Positions 1 to 8,562 are shown, counted from the first letter of the stretch. The stretch is DNA of 61,350 bases from Clostridia bacterium (GCA_003249225.1 QKJQ01000026.1:1-61350); one strand, 5' to 3'. Notes: generated by a model not told the origin, from the sequence alone. Numbers and translations are program-made.

Positions 1-98
1 TCGACACCTAAATTTTAACAAACTTGAGGTTCTTTTTGTATATAATTTTTTTCACCTAATAAGTGAAAGTAAAAAGCATAAAAAAATACAGTAACTAT

Positions 99-140
99 GC
101 GGTGCTTCGCACCGCTCAATGAATTATCATGAATAATTCA
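99..140. repeat. Two adjacent small hairpins upstream of the first gene
   Basis: Positions 99-115 form a perfect 7-bp stem with a TTC loop (GCGGTGC/GCACCGC). Positions 120-140 form an 8-bp AT-rich stem (TGAATTAT/ATAATTCA). Neither is followed by a clear T-run on the plus strand, so a terminator role is not shown. They could belong to an upstream gene outside the window, to an interspersed repeat, or to the leader of the YesN-type gene starting at 200. The first 98 bases hold a TATAAT at 41-46 without a well-spaced -35 box. Confidence 0.45.
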
Positions 141-199
141 GGTTACATATTATGTTTATTGCACAAGAACGAATTATCACAATGTTTGGAGGATCCAAT

Positions 200-1783
200 A
201 TGGAAAACGCTTCATCGCAGATATCTGTCGTAATTGCAGATGATGAATCCGCAATTCGGAACGGACTGCAGCGGATCGTTAAAACAAATCAATACAGTGT
301 TCAGATCTATGGAACTGCCTCGACCGGCAAAGAAGCCTTGTCCATGATCCAGAAGTTCAAACCGGATATCGCTATCATCGATATTAATATGCCGGAAATG
401 GACGGACTGGAAGTTATCCGCTATGCGACCGAAGAAAAAATCGGGACCAGGTTTTTTATACTAAGCGGTTACGATGATTTTTCCTATGCGCAGTCGGCTA
501 TTTGTTATGGTGTAAAATATTATTTTTTAAAGCCGCTCAACATAGCCGATTTTAAAAAACAGTTCGTAAAACAATGCGAAGAGGTATGCAGTGCCCGTAA
601 CGTTCCTTCACCTTTACGTTCTCAGGTTCTTCCCATGGTGCTTGAGTCCTCTCGTGAGATTTACCTGAATCAGCTGATTACCGGCCGTACACATCCATCG
701 AATCAGGAAATCGAACAGTTTGAGGAACTCTATTTTCCATTGAAGAATGAAAAAACCTGCGTTGTCTTATTTCGCTTTGTAAATTCGCAAAAAAACAGTC
801 CAATGAACCTTGAACAGGTCAATCAGCTGTTCCTTAAGACCTGCTTTTCCCCTTTGCTTTTTGAATCATGGGTATTCGATGAAGAACAGATCGTAAGTAT
901 TTTTAATATCGCCGAAGATACAGACATAGCCTTCCGTCATGGGCTGAGAACCTGTCTTGATAAGATACGGCAGACACTTCCCTGTGTAGTCATAGCTGCT
1001 ATCGGTTCTGTTGTTGATAATCTTTCCCTCTGCTCCTCCTCTTTTATGAAAGCACAGGAAGTCTTCACTTACCGGATCTACCAGCCGGATGCCGACATAC
1101 TGGACACCCATATCATCAGTAATAAAAAACCGGAATTCACAAAGGAAAACATCGACATAGAACCTGTCGTCTACAGTATCGTTCATGCACGCAGCAGCAA
1201 CATCAGGGAATTCTGCAATTATTTTTTCAAGTCTCTGTTCTTTATCCAGACACCGCCGCCTAATTTTTTATTCGGTATGTGCATGTATCTGGTCATGGAA
1301 GTACAGAAGAAGCTCCTTCTTATGCATCCTGATAAGAAACTGCAGCTGGACACAAAAATCATGGAAATAAGTACCCTGTCTTCCGTTGAACAGTTGAAGC
1401 AGTGGCTGATCGCGACCTTTATCAACTATAGTGAGGTCATAAAATCTGCTACCGCGAAGCAGAACACAATTCTTACGAAAGCTCATGATTATATCATCTC
1501 AAACCTTGATAAGAACATCAAGGCAAAAGATATCGCATCCATGGTAAATGTCAGCGAATCCTACTTTACAACGTACTTTAAAGAAAATACAGGAATTACA
1601 TTCCGTGATTATATATTGGACGCAAGAGTGGAAGCTGCAAAGAAAATGCTTGAAAAACATTCCGTAAGCATCAGCGATATCGCTTACAAGACCGGTTATC
1701 AGGATTACCGCTCTTTTTCGCGTGCATTCAAGAATAAAACAGGAATGTCTCCATCGGATTACAGCGGCCAGTTCAACCGTTAA
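200..1783 (+). CDS. YesN-type response regulator (REC + AraC HTH)
   Basis: Predicted cytoplasmic two-component response regulator of 527 aa. An N-terminal receiver domain (about residues 10-130) has the phospho-acceptor Asp at residue 61 in a D-I-N-M-P-E-M context. A poorly conserved middle region of about 300 aa follows, and the last 100 residues form a double helix-turn-helix of the AraC/XylS type, ending in the usual GMSPSDY-like motif. Start 200 was chosen over the longer ORF because GGAGG at 188-192 lies 7 nt upstream. It is followed 24 bp later by its likely cognate YesM-type kinase. This pairing commonly controls sugar-uptake genes, but no importer is adjacent on the right; the target may lie left of the window. 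Confidence 0.93.
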   Translation: MENASSQISVVIADDESAIRNGLQRIVKTNQYSVQIYGTASTGKEALSMIQKFKPDIAIIDINMPEMDGLEVIRYATEEKIGTRFFILSGYDDFSYAQSAICYGVKYYFLKPLNIADFKKQFVKQCEEVCSARNVPSPLRSQVLPMVLESSREIYLNQLITGRTHPSNQEIEQFEELYFPLKNEKTCVVLFRFVNSQKNSPMNLEQVNQLFLKTCFSPLLFESWVFDEEQIVSIFNIAEDTDIAFRHGLRTCLDKIRQTLPCVVIAAIGSVVDNLSLCSSSFMKAQEVFTYRIYQPDADILDTHIISNKKPEFTKENIDIEPVVYSIVHARSSNIREFCNYFFKSLFFIQTPPPNFLFGMCMYLVMEVQKKLLLMHPDKKLQLDTKIMEISTLSSVEQLKQWLIATFINYSEVIKSATAKQNTILTKAHDYIISNLDKNIKAKDIASMVNVSESYFTTYFKENTGITFRDYILDARVEAAKKMLEKHSVSISDIAYKTGYQDYRSFSRAFKNKTGMSPSDYSGQFNR

Positions 1784-1807
1784 TTACCTGATTCCAGAAA
1801 GGTTTTT

Positions 1808-3646
1808 ATGATAAAAGACATCCTTGATCGAATTTTCAAAACACAGCTGGCTCTGAAAATATGGTATTATACTTTCCTTGTTACACTACTGGTGATTTTT
1901 GTAATCGGCATTGCGGCCAATCATTTTTTCGAGCGTTATATCGCTGCCAACTATGTCTCTTCCGCAGAAGAAGAGACCGCTTACGTTGCAGACAGCTTGT
2001 CGGACAATTACAAAGATATCATGCGTCGTTTTGTTAAAATCAGCGTAGGGGAGGATTTCACTGCATCCGTTCCAAAGATTCTGAACGGACAGAAAGAGGA
2101 CTATACGCGCATCAACAATGCAATGCAGGATATCTTTAATAAATACACCGACATGAATCAACTGATCACATCTGCGATGATCGCGAATAAATCCGGATCC
2201 TCACCGACTTCTTTTTTCTATTCTTATTATACCCAGATGGATAAAGCAATAACCGGCTGGGATCTTGGCTTCCCGATACAGGATATAAGCGGTGTTACCA
2301 TTCTACCCTTTAGCAGCAAGCCCTACACGAACCAGAAAACTTCGGTGCCTGTTGTTATCCCCCTGAACTACACGACATCCGATGGTTTCGTGCTGATCGC
2401 GGATTCAATCGATTCTGCTGACTTTGTATTATATCTTTTCCTTGGTACGGCCGAGATCAACAGTTTCCTGCAGTTGTACTGCAATGACAGCATGGAAGGA
2501 ACTCTGATGCTCGTAAATGAGACCGGCGAGAACATATCACTTACACCTGAAGACAAGGGCTTTTCGCTGATTCAGAATGAGTCTGTTCAAAAATCAATTC
2601 TTCAGTCCATTTCCGATCAGACGGGTTATCTTAAGGCAGACAGCGATTATATCTTTACTTATCCGGTGGATACCATGGGACTGTATCTTGTTAACGTAAT
2701 TCCGCAATCCCTCTTTGCAGCAGAGACTTCTCAATTTCACGTAGATATCCTGTGGCTCGGACTTTTCAGTATTCTGATCATAACCTGCTTAAGCCTCTTC
2801 GTATCAAAAGTGGTCACCAGACCGTTGAAAAAGCTTATGCATTCGGTAAATAATATTGAAAATGGAACCTATGAAAGAATAGCAGAAATAAACAGTAAGG
2901 ATGAAATCGGACAGCTGAATCATTCCATCGATTCCATGTATAATACCATTCAGCAGCAGTTCCTGGCGATAAAAAAAGAGGAAGCGGAAAAGTACGAAGC
3001 CAAGATTCAGGTACTGAATGAACAGATTAATCCACATTTTATCTACAATGCTCTTGAATTTATCAACATGGAAATCATGAATGAAAATACAGACAATGCT
3101 TCCGGTATGGTGGCAAGTCTAGGCAATTATCTGCGGAGTTCTCTTGCTGCGAATGATATGATTTTCATTGACCAGGAATTAGAGCAGATCATGGTCTATG
3201 TCCATATCATGAATTACCGGTTCAATAACAGCATACAGGTCAATACTTATGTTGACGACAGGCTTTTCAACAGCAGAATTCTGAAAAATATTCTTCAGCC
3301 TATGGTCGAGAACTCGATCAAATATGGTTTCTCCCTGATGGTGAATTACTGCAATTCTGTTGCTCCTTTGATTTTCATTTCTTTCGTTGTACAGGATGAG
3401 TGGATGGTGCTTACTGTTACGGATAACGGCTCCGGGTTTGATCCGAATGAAGTCAGAAAAAGTATGGTGGAAGGAAGCAAGGATGAAAAAAGAAAGCATA
3501 TAGGCCTCCATAATATCTATGAACGGCTTACTGCTTTCTATAAAACGGTTGAGCTTGAATTCTCCTCCATTCCCTTTGTTGAGACCAGCATAACAATCAA
3601 ACTTCCGGTATCGTTATTTCCGGAATCATCAGAATCTGTTACCTGA
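1808..3646 (+). CDS. YesM-type sensor histidine kinase
   Basis: Membrane sensor kinase of 612 aa. A transmembrane helix near residues 17-40, an extracytoplasmic sensor region to about residue 310, a second helix (about 312-337), a HAMP linker, then a His_kinase domain with the phospho-acceptor His410 in the motif NPHFIYNALE and a C-terminal ATPase domain with N-box (VENSIKYG) and G-box (DNGSGFD). This is the LytS/YesM class. It sits 24 bp after the YesN-type regulator and is probably co-transcribed. It ends close to a convergent gene (stop at 3676), with only 29 bp between the two 3' ends. Confidence 0.93.
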   Translation: MIKDILDRIFKTQLALKIWYYTFLVTLLVIFVIGIAANHFFERYIAANYVSSAEEETAYVADSLSDNYKDIMRRFVKISVGEDFTASVPKILNGQKEDYTRINNAMQDIFNKYTDMNQLITSAMIANKSGSSPTSFFYSYYTQMDKAITGWDLGFPIQDISGVTILPFSSKPYTNQKTSVPVVIPLNYTTSDGFVLIADSIDSADFVLYLFLGTAEINSFLQLYCNDSMEGTLMLVNETGENISLTPEDKGFSLIQNESVQKSILQSISDQTGYLKADSDYIFTYPVDTMGLYLVNVIPQSLFAAETSQFHVDILWLGLFSILIITCLSLFVSKVVTRPLKKLMHSVNNIENGTYERIAEINSKDEIGQLNHSIDSMYNTIQQQFLAIKKEEAEKYEAKIQVLNEQINPHFIYNALEFINMEIMNENTDNASGMVASLGNYLRSSLAANDMIFIDQELEQIMVYVHIMNYRFNNSIQVNTYVDDRLFNSRILKNILQPMVENSIKYGFSLMVNYCNSVAPLIFISFVVQDEWMVLTVTDNGSGFDPNEVRKSMVEGSKDEKRKHIGLHNIYERLTAFYKTVELEFSSIPFVETSITIKLPVSLFPESSESVT

Positions 3647-3675
3647 ACGGATTCGAAAAGTTTCGCACTTACAAC

Positions 3676-4941
3676 CTACTTCCAGTGCTTCTCGATCTCT
3701 TCCCGGATGATTTCAACGTAACGTCTGGCTTTCCCGATGTCTTTGTTAATCGTGTAGACGTCCCGCTGGGTAATCTCCATCTTACAGCCTCTGGCTGCCA
3801 GTAGGCTTTTATCGATGTGTGCCCGGACAGCATCCTCATCAAGGCTTGCACCAAAACTCAAGTAGTTCGGGCTTGGTTTCCTGTGAAAGATAACGTTGCC
3901 GCCCTGCAGTCTTTCCCCCATGAATTCTTCCTCGCACCAGGGGGAGATCGAAACTTTCCGCAGGTTGTCGAGTTTACTGATGCACCGGTCCCAGATCGGG
4001 TGCACCGGTTCGCAGCAGCCATAGGATAACAGACCATACTGGCTTGAGATTGTTTTATAACAAGGGAATATGAATTCCTCATACATATCCGGTGATATGC
4101 CGACCGTTTCCTGTGAATCCATAAAGCCCCATACATCCTTTGATGTAAATGATCTCTGTTCGAGAACCGACCAGTCCGGCAATTCCCTGTTAAAGCACCA
4201 GGTTCCCTGTCCAAGGCTTTCATGCCCGACCGTCGGAAGGATCAGCTTTTTGTCCTCAAGCATCCGGTAATATTCCAGTGTATCATCCTGTATTCTTGTC
4301 ATCATCTCTTTAAAAAGTTCCGGATAATCATACATATTGAACATCATGTCCTGCATGCTCATAAAATGGACAACCATCTGCGTCGGAACGCTATATAGAC
4401 AATCCATCTGCAGTTTTACCGGCAGAATATCGCCGATTGCTTCTTCAATCACCTGCTTTTTCTTCATCGTCAGAGCAACATCAACACCAAAAGTTGATTT
4501 TTTCAGCTTGTCGTAATCGTCCTCCAGATCCTTGATCTGAGACACAAAATGATGTCCGAGACTCTCACTGGCCGAGCTTCCCGAAGTATGTTCAACTTTA
4601 ATATCAATGTCGAACAACTTGAACCAGGTATCATAATTCAGAGCATAAAAATCAGGTGTTACCCGATCATCCTCAAATAGTTTCTGATTCAGGAAGTTAC
4701 AGTAAATCCTGGTTTCGACTTCTTTTGCAAATTCTCCGGTGCATTTTAGATATTCCGGAAGTATCTCCTCTGAAAAAGTCCACATCTCCAGATGGATCAT
4801 GGGCCGGTCAAGCTGCAGGGCATTATGCAGATACCACTCTTTTTCTTTTGTTTTATTCGATGTCATGGAAGCGTAATGGAGCTGTTGCTTCGCTGCTTCC
4901 CTGAGGATACTCTTATCTTCATTGCTTATCTCAATTATCAT
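3676..4941 (-). CDS. UroD-fold (MtaA/CmuA-like) protein
   Basis: Protein of 421 aa resembling the uroporphyrinogen decarboxylase superfamily branch that includes corrinoid:coenzyme M methyltransferases. Visible features are a DYPELFKEMM-like helix, a TVGHESLGQG segment and a Cys/His-rich stretch YGCCEPVHPIWD that resembles the zinc-binding part of such methyltransferases. It lacks an adjacent corrinoid protein or B12-binding domain, so the substrate is unknown. Genuine haem-pathway UroD is unlikely because no other haem genes are near. The 5' leader consists of three tandem copies of the hairpin-RBS repeat (4951-5182), the last of which supplies GGGAAGGA upstream of the ATG. A divergent AraC gene (start 5398) may regulate it. 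Confidence 0.75.
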   Translation of the reverse strand: MIIEISNEDKSILREAAKQQLHYASMTSNKTKEKEWYLHNALQLDRPMIHLEMWTFSEEILPEYLKCTGEFAKEVETRIYCNFLNQKLFEDDRVTPDFYALNYDTWFKLFDIDIKVEHTSGSSASESLGHHFVSQIKDLEDDYDKLKKSTFGVDVALTMKKKQVIEEAIGDILPVKLQMDCLYSVPTQMVVHFMSMQDMMFNMYDYPELFKEMMTRIQDDTLEYYRMLEDKKLILPTVGHESLGQGTWCFNRELPDWSVLEQRSFTSKDVWGFMDSQETVGISPDMYEEFIFPCYKTISSQYGLLSYGCCEPVHPIWDRCISKLDNLRKVSISPWCEEEFMGERLQGGNVIFHRKPSPNYLSFGASLDEDAVRAHIDKSLLAARGCKMEITQRDVYTINKDIGKARRYVEIIREEIEKHWK

Positions 4942-4950
4942 ATTATCCTT

Positions 4951-5182
4951 CCCATTTCCTGCGCATGTTTTCTGCGCATACTAAGTTTAAGCCGAGGATC
5001 ACGCAGGCGTAAAACTTTACGGTTGAAGATGTTCTTCCTTCAGCCTGATCCCATTTCCTGCGCATGTTTTCTGCGCATACTAAGTTTAAGCCGAGGATCA
5101 CGCAGGCATAAAACTTTACGGTTGAAGATGTTCTTCCTTCAGCCTGATCCCATTTCCTGCACATGTTTTCTGCGCATACCAA
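4951..5182 (-). repeat. Tandem 99-bp hairpin-RBS element, 2 full copies plus partial
   Basis: Two nearly identical 99-bp units (4951-5049 and 5050-5148) and a partial third (5149-about 5182) precede the UroD-like gene. In sense orientation each unit contains a TGAAG/CTTCA hairpin, a GTTT...AAAC-bounded hairpin, then TGCGCA-gaaaaca-TGCGCA, then GGAAATGGG. Copies 1 and 2 differ at about one base. Because 99 is a multiple of 3, reading through the array gives a repetitive peptide in both strands, which I treat as spurious. Confidence 0.9.
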
Positions 5183-5397
5183 TGCAATGTTTATCTTTAT
5201 AACAGTATCATAGCACTGTACTCTCTGAATATAAATTATTCAAATTGCCTTTTTATATAAAGAAATTGCTGTATTTTACTTGTTGTTTTGATTGCTTTCT
5301 GTATGCAATTACTGTTATACATGCTATACTTATGGTAGGTTCAACATTTTCCTATCCTCTGCTTTTCGTAAAATCTATAAAAATAGTGAGGTGCATC

Positions 5398-6246
5398 ATG
5401 CAGCAGCTTTCTGACGGCATTCTTCCAGGCTCCTGTATTTATTTTCAAAATGCCGGTCCGGACACAAAAAACACATTCTTTTATCCCTTATGCATCGGAA
5501 ACTTTCACTGCAGCCCTGCTTACCGGGTCGAACGGTCAAGTTATGATAGTTTTCTGCTTCTTTATGTCACAAAAGGCGAAGGTGTGCTGTTGCTTGACGG
5601 GAACGAACTTCCTGTATCCTGCGGTCAGGTCGCACTGATCGACTGTTACAAAACGCATAGTTATTACACAAAAACCGGCTGGAACATTCTGTGGATGCAT
5701 GTTGACGGTCCCTGCTGCCGACTCTACTATGAAAAAATCGTTCAGAATACCGGTAACATCCGGACTCTGAACGACTCACATACACTGGAGCATTTTCATT
5801 CAATTTTTACTCATCTGCTGCATAGCTATAGAAATCAGGCACCTTATTCCGATGCAATTATATCAAAATACATTACCGACATGCTTACCCTGCTTTTTAC
5901 ACCCTCCGACGCACATTATGAAAACTCTGAACTCCCGTCGTCACTTGATTCAGTCCTGTCGTTTATTCAAAATCACTTTACAGAGCCAATTACGATTGAC
6001 GAACTGGCTGCACAGGTATCCCTTAGTTCGTATCACTTTATTCGAATGTTTAAAAAAGAGACCGGTATGACACCCCATCAGTATCTGATCCAGATGAGGA
6101 TCGGTTCTGCAAAGTTCTATCTTCGTTCCACGACTTCAAGCATAAAGGAGATTGCCTATACCTGTGGCTTCCAAAGCGAGAACAATTTTTGCATCTGCTT
6201 TAAAAAGCTGCTTGGCATGACACCGGGAGAATATCGGAAGCAGTAA
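5398..6246 (+). CDS. AraC-family transcriptional regulator (cupin + HTH)
   Basis: Cytoplasmic regulator of 282 aa with an N-terminal cupin-like effector domain (about residues 10-150; HSYYTKTGWNILWMHV-type strand) and a C-terminal AraC double HTH (about 185-282) ending GMTPGEYRKQ. The longer ORF starts at 5245, but the ATG at 5398 has a GTGAGGTG ribosome-binding stretch at the right distance and begins the recognisable domain, so I use it. It is divergent from the UroD-like gene, a typical layout for control of a catabolic neighbour. Its 3' end overlaps the convergent flavodoxin gene by 47 bp. Confidence 0.9.
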   Translation: MQQLSDGILPGSCIYFQNAGPDTKNTFFYPLCIGNFHCSPAYRVERSSYDSFLLLYVTKGEGVLLLDGNELPVSCGQVALIDCYKTHSYYTKTGWNILWMHVDGPCCRLYYEKIVQNTGNIRTLNDSHTLEHFHSIFTHLLHSYRNQAPYSDAIISKYITDMLTLLFTPSDAHYENSELPSSLDSVLSFIQNHFTEPITIDELAAQVSLSSYHFIRMFKKETGMTPHQYLIQMRIGSAKFYLRSTTSSIKEIAYTCGFQSENNFCICFKKLLGMTPGEYRKQ

Positions 6247-6727
6247 GTTTCAAAAGATCCTCAAGCAATGCTCGATTCGACTTATTCACTCCATTGAACA
6301 TCTCCAGGGTATAGATGTCATCCTCTGTTTTTACTTCCTTTTTTTCAGCCGACTTCCGGATCATTCCTAACATAGATCGCTTTAAGAACCCCAAGCGTTC
6401 CGGTCTGTACCCTCCCGGCAAATAAAAGAAGTTTTCTGCCTTTACTTTATTATCGGCTGCCAGTTTTTTACTGAATTCATCGGTCGGTTTTGTCAGTCCG
6501 GTCGCATAGACTATCAGATTGTTGAGACCAAGCGCACTTATCTTATCATAACCCATGATTCGTCCTGCCATAATATATCCGCCATAGATGACCTGATCAC
6601 AGGTCATCAAAGAAGAAGGTTCCACTGCTTTCCATTCCTTTGCCTCGCAGGATAATTCTTCTGCGATCCATTCTGCGTACTGCTTTGTAAATCCTGACAC
6701 ACTGCTGTATACAACTATTCTGTTCAT
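6200..6727 (-). CDS. Flavodoxin domain protein
   Basis: Protein of 175 aa with an N-terminal flavodoxin-type FMN-binding signature (RIVVYSSVSGFTKQYAEWI, residues 3-21) and a later YGGYIMAGRIMG segment, typical of the flavodoxin_5 / HemG-like group. It probably carries FMN and acts as an electron carrier or quinone-linked oxidoreductase, though the substrate cannot be inferred. The start ATG follows a GGAATGGAG Shine-Dalgarno supplied by a hairpin-RBS element. It lies in a redox-flavoured group with a MarR regulator and an FMN-binding protein. The 3' end overlaps the convergent AraC gene. Confidence 0.85.
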   Translation of the reverse strand: MNRIVVYSSVSGFTKQYAEWIAEELSCEAKEWKAVEPSSLMTCDQVIYGGYIMAGRIMGYDKISALGLNNLIVYATGLTKPTDEFSKKLAADNKVKAENFFYLPGGYRPERLGFLKRSMLGMIRKSAEKKEVKTEDDIYTLEMFNGVNKSNRALLEDLLKLTASDILPVSCQAAF

Positions 6728-6730
6728 ACT

Positions 6731-6816
6731 TTCTCCATTCCTGTGCCTGCTTTTTGCACATTTTATGTTTTTGTCTGGCGGTTTTGCGAGAATTTCGCAG
6801 TTGAAGATACCGCCAT
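6731..6816 (-). repeat. Hairpin-RBS element upstream of flavodoxin gene
   Basis: Sense orientation: TGTGC, a loop of about 9 nt, GCACA, then GGAATGGAG and the ATG 5 nt further. The stem sequence differs from the common TGCGCA version but remains complementary. An upstream hairpin (TGGCGG at 6776-6781 with CCGCCA at 6810-6815) replaces the GTTT/AAAC hairpin of the longer copies. Confidence 0.75.
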
Positions 6817-6866
6817 GTCATACCCTTATTTTACTTTTGTCTTACTTTTGAGTAACCTTTATTTTT

Positions 6867-7337
6867 TTAAAGGGAAGACAGATTCTGTTCCATTGTCATG
6901 ATCGTACGAATCGTACAATCAAGATCTTCCTTTGGTATCCCTTCAAACATCTTCCCCATGATACGGCTGCTTCCCTCATCATGGCTGTTACAAAATTCCA
7001 TGGTCTTTTCCGTCAGATAGATTCTCTCTTTTCTTTTGTCCTTTTCATCTCTGCCAAAGGCCACAAACCCTTTTTTCTCAAGTTTTAGCAGAATCTGTTT
7101 CACATTCTGATGTGAACTTCCCATGATTTCTGCGAGTTCATTATTCGTCGGCGGCTCTTTGCATAGATTGATGCAGATAATAGCAAAGAACTGCTTCCAG
7201 CTGATCTCTTCAAAAAACTTGTCGGCAGATGCCTGAAATCGGTTATCAAAGGCACTTAAGAGACCTATAAGAAAAAAATTCTTTTCGATCCCGCCCATCT
7301 GCACCTTATCATTCGAAATCATCTCCTGTATATTCAT
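6867..7337 (-). CDS. MarR-family transcriptional regulator
   Basis: Winged-helix regulator of 156 aa. The recognition region is around residues 68-95 (NNELAEIMGSSHQNVKQILL), followed by the wing with DKRKERIYLT, a classic MarR wing. RBS AGGAGG lies 7 nt upstream of the ATG. It follows the FMN-binding gene by 68 bp on the same strand. Two strong palindromes in the promoter of that upstream gene (7874-7909) are good candidates for its operators, and a related half-site GGTAAC lies in its own leader near 7388. It probably controls the FMN-binding/MarR/flavodoxin group. Confidence 0.9.
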   Translation of the reverse strand: MNIQEMISNDKVQMGGIEKNFFLIGLLSAFDNRFQASADKFFEEISWKQFFAIICINLCKEPPTNNELAEIMGSSHQNVKQILLKLEKKGFVAFGRDEKDKRKERIYLTEKTMEFCNSHDEGSSRIMGKMFEGIPKEDLDCTIRTIMTMEQNLSSL

Positions 7338-7405
7338 CTTGTTCCTCCTGCTTTGTTTCCACCTGTTTTAGGGCTCATATTGTTATAGTTACCTTCTTCC
7401 TGTAT

Positions 7406-7810
7406 CTATTCATTCTTTTGCTGCCCGCTTGTCAATGCGTTGTTCACCGCATTCATTATCGTCTTACTGGAAATGGTTGCACTGCTCACGACATCCACTT
7501 CATAGGTGTTCTTCGCTACCATCTCGCTTATGATAGCCTCTGCCGCAGCTCCTTTTCCATTCTCATGACGTATCAGTTCAATACCTTCAATCCTATGATT
7601 TTTTACCGTTACGGCTACTTCGACCTGAACCATGCCGCCATCACTCTGTCCCAAATATGTCCCATCAGCAACCTTTTCCATAGCAACCGGATAATTCACC
7701 TGTTTCTTCACTGCACTGTTCGTCTTTATTGTCATGCTGGCAAATATACCGGCAACACCGACAATCACCAGAATCACTATACTGCATAATACCACGATTA
7801 CTTTTTTCAC
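7406..7810 (-). CDS. Membrane-anchored FMN-binding domain protein
   Basis: Small exported protein of 134 aa with one N-terminal transmembrane or signal helix (residues 4-25) and an FMN-binding domain like that of NqrC/RnfG. The motif DVVSSATISS near residue 110 matches the Dxx(S/T)xAT flavinylation site used by ApbE flavin transferases, so covalent FMN attachment through Thr is predicted. I use GTG 7810 instead of the longer ATG ORF at 7858: GGAGTGGAGG sits 5 nt before the GTG and belongs to a hairpin-RBS element, and the extra residues would be translated repeat. Likely role is extracytoplasmic electron transfer. Confidence 0.85.
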   Translation of the reverse strand: MKKVIVVLCSIVILVIVGVAGIFASMTIKTNSAVKKQVNYPVAMEKVADGTYLGQSDGGMVQVEVAVTVKNHRIEGIELIRHENGKGAAAEAIISEMVAKNTYEVDVVSSATISSKTIMNAVNNALTSGQQKNE

Positions 7811-7814
7811 TTTT

Positions 7815-7866
7815 CCTCCACTCCGGCGCTTTTCCTGCGCCATTCCTGCACATATCAAGTTTGAAT
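7815..7866 (-). repeat. Hairpin-RBS element with nested partial copy
   Basis: Sense orientation reads ATATGTGCAGGAATGG, then GGCGC-aggaaaa-GCGCC, then GGAGTGGAGG and the GTG start. The hairpin arms GGCGC/GCGCC again differ from TGCGCA while staying complementary. The extra GTGCAGGAATGG just upstream looks like the end of a second, truncated copy, as if one element had landed in another. Confidence 0.75.
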
Positions 7867-7873
7867 ATATTAT

Positions 7874-7909
7874 GTAACATGTTACCCTTTATATTGGTAA
7901 TATATTACC
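7874..7909. promoter_or_regulatory. Two palindromic operators, probably MarR sites
   Basis: A perfect 12-bp palindrome GTAACATGTTAC (7874-7885) and a perfect 14-bp palindrome GGTAATATATTACC (7896-7909) have centres 23 bp apart. The second overlaps the minus-strand -10 box, so a bound repressor would block transcription. The adjacent MarR gene is the obvious candidate ligand. Confidence 0.7.
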
Positions 7910-7927
7910 TTATTTTGCATTTGTCAA
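7899..7927 (-). promoter_or_regulatory. Promoter of FMN-binding/MarR/flavodoxin genes
   Basis: On the minus strand TTGACA (7922-7927) and TATATT (7899-7904) are separated by 17 bp. The -10 box is inside the 14-bp palindrome. Confidence 0.75.
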
Positions 7928-8021
7928 TACTTTTTTAATATCCAACAAATTTTTAGTACAAAGTATATCCATCCTGCATGGATCACTTTTATTTATTCGA
8001 GAAACTCGGATAACTTTTATA

Positions 8022-8072
8022 TAAAAAATAGGATATTCCTTTGACCCTACCGGATTCTTCAGGAATATCCTA
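8022..8072 (-). terminator. Rho-independent terminator after Lrp-type gene
   Basis: A perfect 12-bp stem, TAGGATATTCCT (8029-8040) with AGGAATATCCTA (8061-8072), is followed on the minus strand by a T-run. It lies 5 bp after the stop of the Lrp/AsnC gene. Confidence 0.85.
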
Positions 8073-8076
8073 CTAT

Positions 8077-8562
8077 TTAATCTTTCCAGAATGTCTCTCT
8101 GTGACTGATCGCTGTTGAGAATACAATCAAAGTGTTGGTCTTTCCAAATTGCTGAATCTCATTGATGAATTGGTCAAGCTCCATGGTTGTGCGATAGATT
8201 ACTTTGATCAGCATGGTATATTCACCGGTCACACAGCTGCATTCCAGAACATGACTATGTTGTTCCATATAAGGGTAGAACTCATTCTTACGTACCGGTT
8301 CGACCTGGATCTGAATGTATGCTTTGATATAGTACCCCATACGTATCGGGTCAACAGACACATGATATCCTGTAATAATACCGCTTCGCTCGAGTCGTTC
8401 AACTCTGGCTGCAATTGCCGTAGATGAAAGAAATACTTTCTTTGCAATATCACGCATGGAATATCTGGAATTCTCCTGCAGCATTTCAAGAATCTTATAA
8501 TCAATGGCATCAATCTCGTATTCTTTCTCTTTTGTCTTTTCTTTCTCCTGCTCCGGTTTCAA
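8077..8562 (-). CDS. Lrp/AsnC-family transcriptional regulator
   Basis: Regulator of 161 aa. An N-terminal AsnC-type HTH (about residues 15-70: DYKILEMLQENSRYSMRDIA and LSSTAIAARVERLERSGII) precedes an Lrp_dimer/RAM ligand-binding domain with the conserved VTGEYTMLIKV strand. The start is TTG at 8562, supported by AAGGAG about 7 nt upstream; no ATG upstream fits better. It is followed by a strong terminator and lies downstream of adenine deaminase on the same strand. Lrp proteins usually sense amino acids; the effector here is unknown. Confidence 0.9.
   Translation of the reverse strand: MKPEQEKEKTKEKEYEIDAIDYKILEMLQENSRYSMRDIAKKVFLSSTAIAARVERLERSGIITGYHVSVDPIRMGYYIKAYIQIQVEPVRKNEFYPYMEQHSHVLECSCVTGEYTMLIKVIYRTTMELDQFINEIQQFGKTNTLIVFSTAISHRETFWKD

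Noticed and set aside
4943..5182. Repetitive 79-residue ORF across the tandem array
   Set aside because: It is the translation of a 99-bp non-coding repeat; the same sequence translates in other frames and on the other strand, and it lies in the leader of a real gene.
4951..5182. CRISPR-like tandem repeats
   Set aside because: The units are contiguous 99-bp copies without unique spacers and no cas genes are present.
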